A DNA stretch of 64,000 bases, taken from assembly GCA_910577045.1 (NCBI GenBank), contig CAJTLB010000005.1:1-64000 (forward strand), written 5' to 3'. This document shows, one piece after another, positions 33,468 through 41,093 of this stretch. Position 1 is the stretch's first letter; each line of letters begins with the position of its first letter. This stretch comes from an uncultured Lachnospiraceae bacterium. GTDB lineage: Bacteria; Bacillota; Clostridia; Lachnospirales; Lachnospiraceae. The position numbers were made by a program, and so were the translations under genes. The notes under the pieces were generated by a model. It was not told the DNA's origin and did not search any database. It saw only the letters and a program-made list of their open reading frames with translations.

Positions 33468-34052
33468 CTACTTGCTCACTTCTTCAATTACCTGCCAGAT
33501 TTCTTCTCTGCCCTGCTTTGTTTCAGCAGAAAAAGGGATCACTTTAATCCCTTTTTCTGCTTTTAAAGTTTCCTTCATCAATTTTACTTGTTTTTGTATC
33601 TGGCTTCTTTTAATTTTATCTAGTTTGGTAGCAACAATAATTGGCTCAAAGCCGCTATGGAGAATCCATTCATACATTAATTTATCATTTTCTGATGGTT
33701 CATGGCGGATATCCATTAACAAAAATACTGCCTTTAATTGTTTCGATGACTGAAGATATTGATTAATCATTTTCCCCCATTTTTCCCGTTCCTTTATAGG
33801 GACTTTCGCATACCCATACCCCGGCAAATCTACATAATACAAAGATTCATTCACATTATAGAAATTAATTGTCTGCGTCTTTCCTGGCTGCGATGAAGTC
33901 CTTGCATATGCTTTGCGGTTTATCAAAGCATTAATTAACGAGGACTTCCCAACATTAGATTTTCCTGCAAACGCAATTTCTGGCAATACAGTATCAGGCA
34001 GCTTGCTTGTTACTCCACATACGATTTCTAAGTTTACACTTTTAATTACCAT
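33468..34052 (-). CDS. engB: Ribosome biogenesis GTP-binding protein EngB (YsxC/YihA)
   Basis: This GTPase of about 194 residues is needed for 50S subunit assembly. The G1 motif GKSNVGKS (residues 30-37), NRKAYARTSSQPGKTQTINF (switch I, G2), DLPGYGYAKV (G3), TKLDK (G4) and a C-terminal PFSAETKQG (G5) are clear. The start at the ATG at 34052 has GAGGG just upstream; the longer frame begins inside the intergenic repeat and is rejected. It lies after lon, as in many Firmicutes. Confidence 0.94.
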   Translation of the reverse strand: MVIKSVNLEIVCGVTSKLPDTVLPEIAFAGKSNVGKSSLINALINRKAYARTSSQPGKTQTINFYNVNESLYYVDLPGYGYAKVPIKEREKWGKMINQYLQSSKQLKAVFLLMDIRHEPSENDKLMYEWILHSGFEPIIVATKLDKIKRSQIQKQVKLMKETLKAEKGIKVIPFSAETKQGREEIWQVIEEVSK

Positions 34053-34067
34053 TCTTCCCTCATTCCC

Positions 34068-34155
34068 TTGTTTCAATCCACTTGTGGCAGTTAAGAACAA
34101 AACAATTCCTCCCCTGCCTAAGAGAAAGGGGAATCCTTGCTGTTCATTGTTAAAA
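34068..34155. repeat. Intergenic repeat, copy 2 (between lon and engB)
   Basis: This is the second copy of the repeat seen at 33367-33445, slightly longer because of about 9 extra bases in the middle. The inner part folds as a bulged hairpin (GATTCCCCT with AGGGGAGGAAT on the minus strand). It fills nearly all of the lon-engB gap. Confidence 0.6.
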
Positions 34156-34160
34156 ACCCT

Positions 34161-36470
34161 TTATCTAATAGCCCTTGCAAGTACCTGCTCCATGGTATCC
34201 ACATAAACAATTTCAATTCCCTTCACTATTTCTGCTGAAATCTCTGCTACATCACGGCGATTTTTCTCTGGCACCAGAACTGTCTTTATATTCGCCATTT
34301 TAGCTGCCAAAATCTTTTCCTTTAACCCGCCAATTGGCAATACCCTGCCTCTTAATGTAATCTCGCCTGTCATAGCTATATCAGCACGTACTGGCTTTTT
34401 CGCGATAGCAGATAACATAGCCGTTGCCATTGTAATGCCTGCCGATGGCCCATCTTTTGGGACAGCCCCTTCTGGTATATGGATATGGATATCATGGTTT
34501 TTAAAATAATCTTTTCCAAGATTATATTTCCCTGCTACAGAACGGATATAACTAATCCCTGCCTGAGCAGACTCTTTCATTACATCACCCAGTTTTCCAG
34601 TTAGCTTAATATCTCCCCTTCCAGGCATAACATTTACCTCTATCTGCAAGGTATCCCCGCCAGCACTAGTCCAGGCAAGCCCTCTTACAATACCAACCTC
34701 ATCTGATTCATTTGCAACATCAAAAACATATAGCTCATTTCCAAGATATTTCTTTAGGCTGCCTTCCGTAATACGGATTTTTCCATTTTTATCCTTTATT
34801 AACTCCCTTACAGCCTTTCTACAAATCTCCCCAATTTTACGTTCCAGCCCTCTTACGCCTGCTTCTCTAGTATAACTATGTATTAACTTTTCTACTGCTT
34901 TATTCGAAAAGCTTACCTGTTCTTTTGTTAATCCATGTTTTTTTAATTGCTTCTCTATTAAATGTTCTTTCGCAATATGAACCTTTTCATTTTCTGTATA
35001 ACTTGAAATATCAATTACTTCCATACGGTCTAAAAGCGGCCTTGGTATATCTTGTACTGAATTTGCCGTTGTAATAAAAAGTACTTGTGACAAATCTAAT
35101 GGTATCTCAATATAATGATCACGGAATTTTGAGTTTTGCCCTGCATCCAATACCTCCAATAATGCTGCGGAAGTATCTCCCTTATAATCACTGCTTACTT
35201 TATCAATTTCATCTAACAGCATAAGCGGGTTTTTTACACCAGCATTTTTAAGCCCTGTTGCAATCCGCCCTGGCATAGCGCCCACATAAGTCCGCCTATG
35301 CCCACGGATTTCTGCTTCATCCCGGATACCCCCTAAACTAATTCGGATATATTCTTTGCCAAGTGCCCTTGCCACAGATCTTGCTATTGAAGTTTTCCCT
35401 GTGCCAGGCGGGCCTGCTAAACAAATAATAGGGCTATCTCCTTTTTCATTCCATACTCGGACTGCCAAAAATTCTAGGATTCTTTCCTTTACCTTTTCCA
35501 GCCCATAATGATCTTCATTTAAAATCCGTTCAGCCTCATCAATATTCTTTTTATCTTTAGATACCTTATTCCATGGCATTTCTAACAGAGTTTCAATATA
35601 ATTCCTTGCTACTGAAGACTCTGAATTATTGGATGCCATGCCCCGGAAACGTTCAATTTCCTTACGGATCTTCTCCTTTACCTCTTTACTTGCTTTTAAT
35701 TTTGATAATTCTTCCAAATAATGATCTGCATCCGATAGGGAATCTTCTTCCCCTAACTCTTTGCGGATAATCTTCATCTGCTCCCGCAAAATATATTCCT
35801 TCTGGTTCTGATCAATTTTCTTTTTTACTTCTTCTTGGAATTCTTTGCGGATACGGAACACTTCAATTTCATTATTTAAAACAACTGCTATTTCTTCATA
35901 GCGTTCCATTAGATCGGAAGCTTCTAAAAAACGCTGCTTTTTTTCATAAGACAACGGCATATTGTTGGCTATTTGATCCAATAAATAACTTATATCCCTT
36001 GTCTCACCTAAAAGCTTAATGGTTTCGCGGTTTAATTTTGTATTTACACTACTATACCGAAACAATAAATCCCGGATTACCCGAAGCATTGCTTCTCTTA
36101 CCGTATCATCTAACTCTCCCTCTGCCTTTGGTATCGAAATTTCCCCTAAAAGAAATTTATCTTCTTCTTTCAATTCTTCTAAAATGGCCCTTTCTAGCCC
36201 TTCTACTAGAACCCGTATAATATTATTGGATAGCTTAATTAACTGTTTAATCCGCGCAATGACTCCCATCTGATACAAATCGTCCAGAGAAGGGTTATCC
36301 TCCTCTGGATTCTTTTGTGTTACTAGAAATATCTTTTGATCTAGGACCATTGCCCGTTCCAGTGCATTGACTGATTTCTCCCGGCTAACATCAAAATGCA
36401 CCACCATACCCGGAAGTATGGTCATGCCTCTTAATGCAATTACCGGCAAAGCCAGTAATTCTTCTCTCAT
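34161..36470 (-). CDS. lon: ATP-dependent protease Lon
   Basis: This 769-residue cytoplasmic AAA+ serine protease degrades misfolded and regulatory proteins. The N-terminal substrate-binding domain begins LPVIALRGMTILPGMVVHF. The AAA+ module has GPPGTGKTS and LLDEIDK. The proteolytic domain has the Ser-Lys dyad, Ser676 in PKDGPSAG and Lys717 in GGLKEK. The length is typical. It belongs to the protein-quality block tig-clpP-clpX-lon-engB. Confidence 0.97.
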   Translation of the reverse strand: MREELLALPVIALRGMTILPGMVVHFDVSREKSVNALERAMVLDQKIFLVTQKNPEEDNPSLDDLYQMGVIARIKQLIKLSNNIIRVLVEGLERAILEELKEEDKFLLGEISIPKAEGELDDTVREAMLRVIRDLLFRYSSVNTKLNRETIKLLGETRDISYLLDQIANNMPLSYEKKQRFLEASDLMERYEEIAVVLNNEIEVFRIRKEFQEEVKKKIDQNQKEYILREQMKIIRKELGEEDSLSDADHYLEELSKLKASKEVKEKIRKEIERFRGMASNNSESSVARNYIETLLEMPWNKVSKDKKNIDEAERILNEDHYGLEKVKERILEFLAVRVWNEKGDSPIICLAGPPGTGKTSIARSVARALGKEYIRISLGGIRDEAEIRGHRRTYVGAMPGRIATGLKNAGVKNPLMLLDEIDKVSSDYKGDTSAALLEVLDAGQNSKFRDHYIEIPLDLSQVLFITTANSVQDIPRPLLDRMEVIDISSYTENEKVHIAKEHLIEKQLKKHGLTKEQVSFSNKAVEKLIHSYTREAGVRGLERKIGEICRKAVRELIKDKNGKIRITEGSLKKYLGNELYVFDVANESDEVGIVRGLAWTSAGGDTLQIEVNVMPGRGDIKLTGKLGDVMKESAQAGISYIRSVAGKYNLGKDYFKNHDIHIHIPEGAVPKDGPSAGITMATAMLSAIAKKPVRADIAMTGEITLRGRVLPIGGLKEKILAAKMANIKTVLVPEKNRRDVAEISAEIVKGIEIVYVDTMEQVLARAIR

Positions 36471-36485
36471 ATATCTCGCTCCTGC

Positions 36486-37772
36486 CTATGCGGTTTCACT
36501 CACTCCTTTATTTTGGATAGAACGTCCCGCTTTCCTTCTGTCATCTCTATAAACAAGCTCAGGTTGTGCCTTCCCTTCTACTACTTCTTTTGTAATAATG
36601 CAGCGCCCAATACTGTCATCTGACGGGATATCAAACATTACATTCATTAATGATTTTTCCAAAATAGCACGAAGTCCCCTTGCTCCTGTTTTCCTCTCCA
36701 GCGCCTGCTTTGCTATTAGTTCTACTGCCTCATCTGTAAATTCCAATTCTACTTCATCTAATTCAAATAACTTTTTATACTGTTTAATAATCGCATTTTT
36801 TGGCTCTTTTAAAATCCTGATTAATGCTTCCTCATCTAATAAATCTAATGTGACTGTTACAGGGACACGGCCTACAAATTCTGGGATTAAGCCAAACTTT
36901 ACCAAATCCTGTGGCATCGCATTATGCAAAAGTTCATCTATTTTCTTTTCCCTGCGTACCTCTTGCTCTACATTAAAACCAATGGACTTTTGATCCATCC
37001 TCGATTCAATAATTTTTTCCAACCCATCAAAAGCCCCTCCACAAATAAATAAAATATTCGTAGTATCAATTGGTATTAATTCCTGTTGAGGATGCTTTCT
37101 TCCTCCCTGTGGTGGGACAGAAGCCAAAGTGCCTTCCAAAATTTTAAGAAGTGCTTGTTGTACGCCTTCTCCTGATACATCACGGGTAATAGACACATTC
37201 TCTGATTTTTTAGTAATTTTATCTATTTCATCAATATAAATAATGCCATATTCTGCCCGTTCAATATCCCCTTCCGCTGCCTGGATTACTTTTAAAAGAA
37301 TATTTTCCACATCTTCGCCTACATAGCCTGCCTCTGTTAATGTAGTTGCATCTGCTATTGCAAATGGGACATTTAATAACCTTGCCAAAGTCTGTGCTAA
37401 AAATGTTTTTCCACATCCAGTAGGCCCAATCATTAAAATATTACTTTTCTGGATCTCTACATCTAATGTCTGGCCTGACAGAACCCTTTTATAATGGTTA
37501 TATACAGCAACCGACAATACTTTTTTTGCCTCTTCCTGCCCAACCACATATTCATCTAAAAATTTCTTGATTTCTCTTGGCTTTAACAGGTTGATTTCAG
37601 GACTTTCCACCACTGTATCATCCAGTTCATCTTCAATAATTTCTGAACAAATATCTACACATTCATCACAGATATATGCTCCATTTGGACCGGCAATCAG
37701 TTTTCTTACTTGTTCCTGTGTTTTATTGCAAAAGGAACAGCGAAGCTTCTTATCTTCCATCCTTCCTGCCAT
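36486..37772 (-). CDS. clpX: ATP-dependent Clp protease ATP-binding subunit ClpX
   Basis: ClpX is the hexameric AAA+ unfoldase that feeds ClpP. The protein of about 428 residues has the N-terminal four-Cys zinc domain (RCSFCNKTQ and ICDECVD), Walker A GPTGCGKT near residue 115, Walker B IIYIDEIDKI, the ClpP-contacting IGF loop (KSIGFNV) and a C-terminal AAA small domain. The start is the ATG at 37772, with AAGGAG 8 bases before it; GTG at 37781 and ATG at 37760 are alternatives. A GC-rich hairpin separates it from clpP. Confidence 0.96.
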   Translation of the reverse strand: MAGRMEDKKLRCSFCNKTQEQVRKLIAGPNGAYICDECVDICSEIIEDELDDTVVESPEINLLKPREIKKFLDEYVVGQEEAKKVLSVAVYNHYKRVLSGQTLDVEIQKSNILMIGPTGCGKTFLAQTLARLLNVPFAIADATTLTEAGYVGEDVENILLKVIQAAEGDIERAEYGIIYIDEIDKITKKSENVSITRDVSGEGVQQALLKILEGTLASVPPQGGRKHPQQELIPIDTTNILFICGGAFDGLEKIIESRMDQKSIGFNVEQEVRREKKIDELLHNAMPQDLVKFGLIPEFVGRVPVTVTLDLLDEEALIRILKEPKNAIIKQYKKLFELDEVELEFTDEAVELIAKQALERKTGARGLRAILEKSLMNVMFDIPSDDSIGRCIITKEVVEGKAQPELVYRDDRRKAGRSIQNKGVSETA

Positions 37773-37807
37773 TTCCTTCACTCCTTTCCTATATTCATAA
37801 GGACAAA

Positions 37808-37841
37808 ACAGCCGCCGCCATAGTCCGTGGGCGGCGGCTGT
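37808..37841 (-). terminator. GC-rich hairpin between clpP and clpX
   Basis: ACAGCCGCCGCC and GGCGGCGGCTGT form a perfect 12-bp stem around a 10-base loop, followed on the minus strand by TTTTG. It is unusually GC-rich for this genome. It could be a partial terminator or an RNA-stabilising element that adjusts the clpP to clpX ratio. Confidence 0.6.
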
Positions 37842-37853
37842 GCCTAATCCATA

Positions 37854-38435
37854 CTATTTGCTTATAATAATATTATCAATCAGCCCATAAGCCTTTGCCT
37901 GCTCTGCATCCATATAATTGTCCCGTTCCGTATCTACTTCCACTGTAGCTAACGGCTGCCCTGTATTTGCTGCAAGTATCTCATTTAACTTCTTCCTAGT
38001 CTTAATAATATGGTCAGATACAATTTTAATATCTGTTGCCTGCCCTTTTGCCCCGCCAGAAGGCTGGTGGATCATTATCTCTGCATTAGGAAGCGCAAAA
38101 CGCTTTCCTTTCTTTCCTCCCGCTAAAAGGAAAGCCCCCATGCTGGCTGCCATTCCAATGCAAGTAGTAGACACATCACATTTTACGAAATTCATTGTAT
38201 CATAAATAGCCATTCCTGCTGTAACAGATCCCCCTGGGCTGTTAATATAAAAATGTATATCTTTTGCTGGATCTTCCGCTTCCAAAAACAACAACTGCGC
38301 TACTACTAGCCCTGCTGTTGTATCATTTACTTCTTCCCCCAGAAAAATAATTCTATCCTTCAATAACCTAGAAAAAATATCATAGGAACGTTCGCCTCTG
38401 CTTGTCTGTTCAATGACATATGGTATTAAACTCAT
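37854..38435 (-). CDS. clpP: ATP-dependent Clp protease proteolytic subunit ClpP
   Basis: This 193-residue serine peptidase forms the barrel that degrades proteins unfolded by ClpX. The catalytic Ser98 lies in GMAASMGAFLL and His123 in MIHQPSGG, with the Asp further on. FYINSPGGSV forms the oxyanion region. The length is normal for a single housekeeping ClpP. It lies 15 bases after tig and upstream of clpX. Confidence 0.97.
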   Translation of the reverse strand: MSLIPYVIEQTSRGERSYDIFSRLLKDRIIFLGEEVNDTTAGLVVAQLLFLEAEDPAKDIHFYINSPGGSVTAGMAIYDTMNFVKCDVSTTCIGMAASMGAFLLAGGKKGKRFALPNAEIMIHQPSGGAKGQATDIKIVSDHIIKTRKKLNEILAANTGQPLATVEVDTERDNYMDAEQAKAYGLIDNIIISK

Positions 38436-38450
38436 ACTCCCGCCTCCACT

Positions 38451-39737
38451 TTATTTTTCAACTGCTTCTGCCACTACAAAATCAACTGCTTTCTGGACAA
38501 CAAGATCCTTCTTCATCTCTTCCTTGCTGCTGTCACCCATAATTTCCTTTACTTTTGTTACTTCCATTTGGTACATAGAAGCCATCTTCTCAAATTCTTT
38601 CTCTAGTTCTTCTTCGGCTACTTCAAACTTCTCAATATTTGCAATTGCCTCTAGTACCAGCCTGCTCTGGATCCTCTTTAATGCATTTGGCCTCATTTGC
38701 TCAAACAGCTTTTCTGCGTTCATGCCAGTAAACTGGAAATACTGCTCTACAGAAAGCCCTTGCTGTTGGATCCTTCTTGCAAAATCATCTGCCATCTGTT
38801 TAACTTGATAATCAATCATCGCATCAGGGATTTCCATTTGTGCATTTTCAATAACTTTATCAATTACCTCATTTTCCTTCTTTGTAGAAGCTTCTTTTTC
38901 CTTCTTCTCTACAAGCTTTGACTTAATATCTGCCTTGTATTCCTCCAATGTATTAAAATCTGATACATCTTGGGCAAAATCGTCATCTACCTCTGGCAAT
39001 TCCTTTACCTTTATTGATTTTACTGTCACCTTAAAAGTAGCTGGCTTTCCTTTTAAATCCTCAGAATGGTAATCTTCTGGGAAAGTCACATTAATTTCCT
39101 TTTCCTTTCCAATCTCTGCTCCTATTACCTGATCTTCAAACCCTGGGATAAATGTCCCTGATCCAATTGTCAGATCATAATTTTCACCTTTTCCGCCCGC
39201 GAATGCTACGCCATCCACAAAACCTTCAAAGTCAATTACTGTCATATCACCTTCTGCAACTGGCCTGTCCTCTATTGTAATAGTCCTTGCATTTTGGTTC
39301 CTTACTTTATCTAATTCTGCTGTAACTTCTTCTTCTGTTACTTCAACATTTTGTTTTTCTACTTCAATGCCTTTATATTCACCAAGCGTTACCTCTGGTT
39401 TTTTTGCTACCTCTGCTGTAAAAATAAATGGTTTGTCCTTTTCAATCTGCACTACATCAATTTTAGGTTCTGATACAATTTCTTCTCCGCACTCTTTTAC
39501 AGCCTCTGAATATAAATGAGGGATTAACGAATTTGCTGCATCTTCATAAAAAACAGCAGCCCCGTACATTTTTTCTATAATTGGGCGTGGAACCTTGCCT
39601 TTCCTAAACCCTGGAACATTGATCCTACTTTTATTTTTTAAATATGCTTCTTGGATTGCTTTCTCAAATTCTTCTGCGGGAGCCTCAATCGTGAGCTTTA
39701 CCATATTTTTTTCTAAATTTTCTACCTGTAAACTCAT
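38451..39737 (-). CDS. tig: Trigger factor
   Basis: Trigger factor is the ribosome-bound chaperone and peptidyl-prolyl isomerase that meets nascent chains. The protein of about 428 residues has the ribosome-binding domain with the GFRKGKVPRP signature near residue 43, an FKBP-type isomerase domain (about 150-245, DFEGFVDGVAFAGGKGENYDLTIGSG), and a long helical C-terminal domain. The start is the ATG at 39737, with GGAGG upstream; the frame extends 90 bases further without a ribosome site. It is the first gene of the protein-quality block. Confidence 0.96.
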   Translation of the reverse strand: MSLQVENLEKNMVKLTIEAPAEEFEKAIQEAYLKNKSRINVPGFRKGKVPRPIIEKMYGAAVFYEDAANSLIPHLYSEAVKECGEEIVSEPKIDVVQIEKDKPFIFTAEVAKKPEVTLGEYKGIEVEKQNVEVTEEEVTAELDKVRNQNARTITIEDRPVAEGDMTVIDFEGFVDGVAFAGGKGENYDLTIGSGTFIPGFEDQVIGAEIGKEKEINVTFPEDYHSEDLKGKPATFKVTVKSIKVKELPEVDDDFAQDVSDFNTLEEYKADIKSKLVEKKEKEASTKKENEVIDKVIENAQMEIPDAMIDYQVKQMADDFARRIQQQGLSVEQYFQFTGMNAEKLFEQMRPNALKRIQSRLVLEAIANIEKFEVAEEELEKEFEKMASMYQMEVTKVKEIMGDSSKEEMKKDLVVQKAVDFVVAEAVEK

Positions 39738-39813
39738 TGTTTTAATTTTCCTCCTTAAACTCTGGTGACTTATTATAAACGTACTATCTCCATTTTCACC
39801 TTGACATTGTACC

Positions 39814-39822
39814 ATTATAGCA
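39814..39822 (-). promoter_or_regulatory. Putative promoter of tig-clpP-clpX
   Basis: On the minus strand TATAAT (39814-39819) preceded by TG one base upstream forms an extended -10 about 75 bases before the tig start. No clear -35 is seen, and no CtsR or HrcA box was recognised. Confidence 0.4.
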
Positions 39823-39849
39823 TACACTTATTATAAATACCAGCAAAAT

Positions 39850-40854
39850 TTATACATTTTTCTCCAAAAAATCTAACATCCCACCTCCTCTCCATTCATG
39901 CCCGCCATTATGGATAGAATGGACTAATTTTTCTTCTTCCTGGTATAAAGCAAACGCTTTTCTTGCTATTTCCACCTGTGGATATACATTGGCTAACCCT
40001 CTAGCACCTTCTAAATGATCCTTTTCTCCACTCTCTATAAATAATGCCCTAGGTGCAATTAAAGCGCCCATATCCCCCATATCCATTGTGCGCCACATAT
40101 TTGGCACAAAATTACAAGCGCAATTTCCCGGAAGGCTAACTAAAGAATCTTGGAACCCATAAAAATAGCCACTGGTAATCGCCGCCTTCACCCGATTATC
40201 CAACGCTGCAAGCCATATAGTCTGTTGCCCGCCGCCACTCATGCCTGCACATGCAATACGGTTTTTATCAATACAATCCCATTCGCACAAAATATCTAAC
40301 AGGCACATCAAATCCCATACAGCAAGCCCTACCATACACTGCCCAAAACCAAGGATCATCTGTTGGATTTCTCTATGAGAATTCATGCGCTTCTTTTCTT
40401 CTTCCTCTCCCTGCTGCCACTGTTCCCTGCGCTGCCCGCTTCCCCTAGTATCGGGGCATGCCACGCAGTACCCACTTCTAGCAAGCTCCACTGCAAACCA
40501 TGCACGGAATGTATTCTCTTTCCCGCCTCCATGCCCATGTGGGTTTAAGACAAAAGGGCAATTTTTACTACTCCCATTCCCTGGCTTTAAAAAATAAAAC
40601 GGCATTATTACTCCTGGTTCTGTCTGCATAAGCCAGTATTCTTCTATATAGCCTTCTTGCTGTAAAGAATATTGACATTCTGCCTGAGGCTCTGTTTTTA
40701 CACATTGATCCATGCCTGTTATCTTAATTAGCCTATTTTTTGCCTTTTGCTGCCATAGCTGATGTTCTTCTTTTGTTTTTGCACAAAACGAAAACTCCCG
40801 TTTTACTAAATTAAATTTTTTTTCATAATATTCTTTACATGTGTAATAATTCAT
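39850..40854 (-). CDS. Alpha/beta hydrolase, acetyl-xylan-esterase-like
   Basis: This 334-residue protein without a signal peptide has an alpha/beta-hydrolase core: oxyanion segment NPHGHGGGKENTF, CPDTRGSGQRR, the nucleophile elbow AGMSGGGQQT (Ser), the Asp of ESGEKDHLEG and the His of NGGHEWRGG. It resembles cytoplasmic acetyl-xylan esterases and dienelactone-hydrolase-type proteins of gut Clostridia. The substrate is uncertain. It stands alone, divergent from the ABC operon. Confidence 0.75.
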   Translation of the reverse strand: MNYYTCKEYYEKKFNLVKREFSFCAKTKEEHQLWQQKAKNRLIKITGMDQCVKTEPQAECQYSLQQEGYIEEYWLMQTEPGVIMPFYFLKPGNGSSKNCPFVLNPHGHGGGKENTFRAWFAVELARSGYCVACPDTRGSGQRREQWQQGEEEEKKRMNSHREIQQMILGFGQCMVGLAVWDLMCLLDILCEWDCIDKNRIACAGMSGGGQQTIWLAALDNRVKAAITSGYFYGFQDSLVSLPGNCACNFVPNMWRTMDMGDMGALIAPRALFIESGEKDHLEGARGLANVYPQVEIARKAFALYQEEEKLVHSIHNGGHEWRGGGMLDFLEKNV

Positions 40855-40956
40855 TGCCGGTTTCCTTTCTTAACCATATATTTTTATGTCTTCTTTATTG
40901 GATTATATTATTTAATTATTATAACATAAAAAAGTTTTTTTTCTATTTCAAAATAG

Positions 40957-40985
40957 TTGACACTTTTATTTAATAGGCTTATACT
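40957..40985 (+). promoter_or_regulatory. Promoter of the ABC / DUF1854 / ABC operon
   Basis: A perfect TTGACA (40957-40962), a 17-base spacer and TATACT (40980-40985) lie about 108 bases before the first start codon. This is a strong sigma-A promoter. The 239-base gap holds nothing else that I could recognise. Confidence 0.6.
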
Positions 40986-41093
40986 TAATAAGAGTTTTTT
41001 ATTGTCTCCCGAGATATTATAGCTTTCAAGGTTATGCCCTTCTTTAGGAGGGCTATTTCTTTGCAATTTGGGGGTTTGAAATGGAGGGATGAA

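Noticed and set aside
34053..34100. N-terminal extension of engB.
   Set aside because: It lies inside the intergenic repeat; the ATG at 34052 has a good ribosome site and gives the normal family length.
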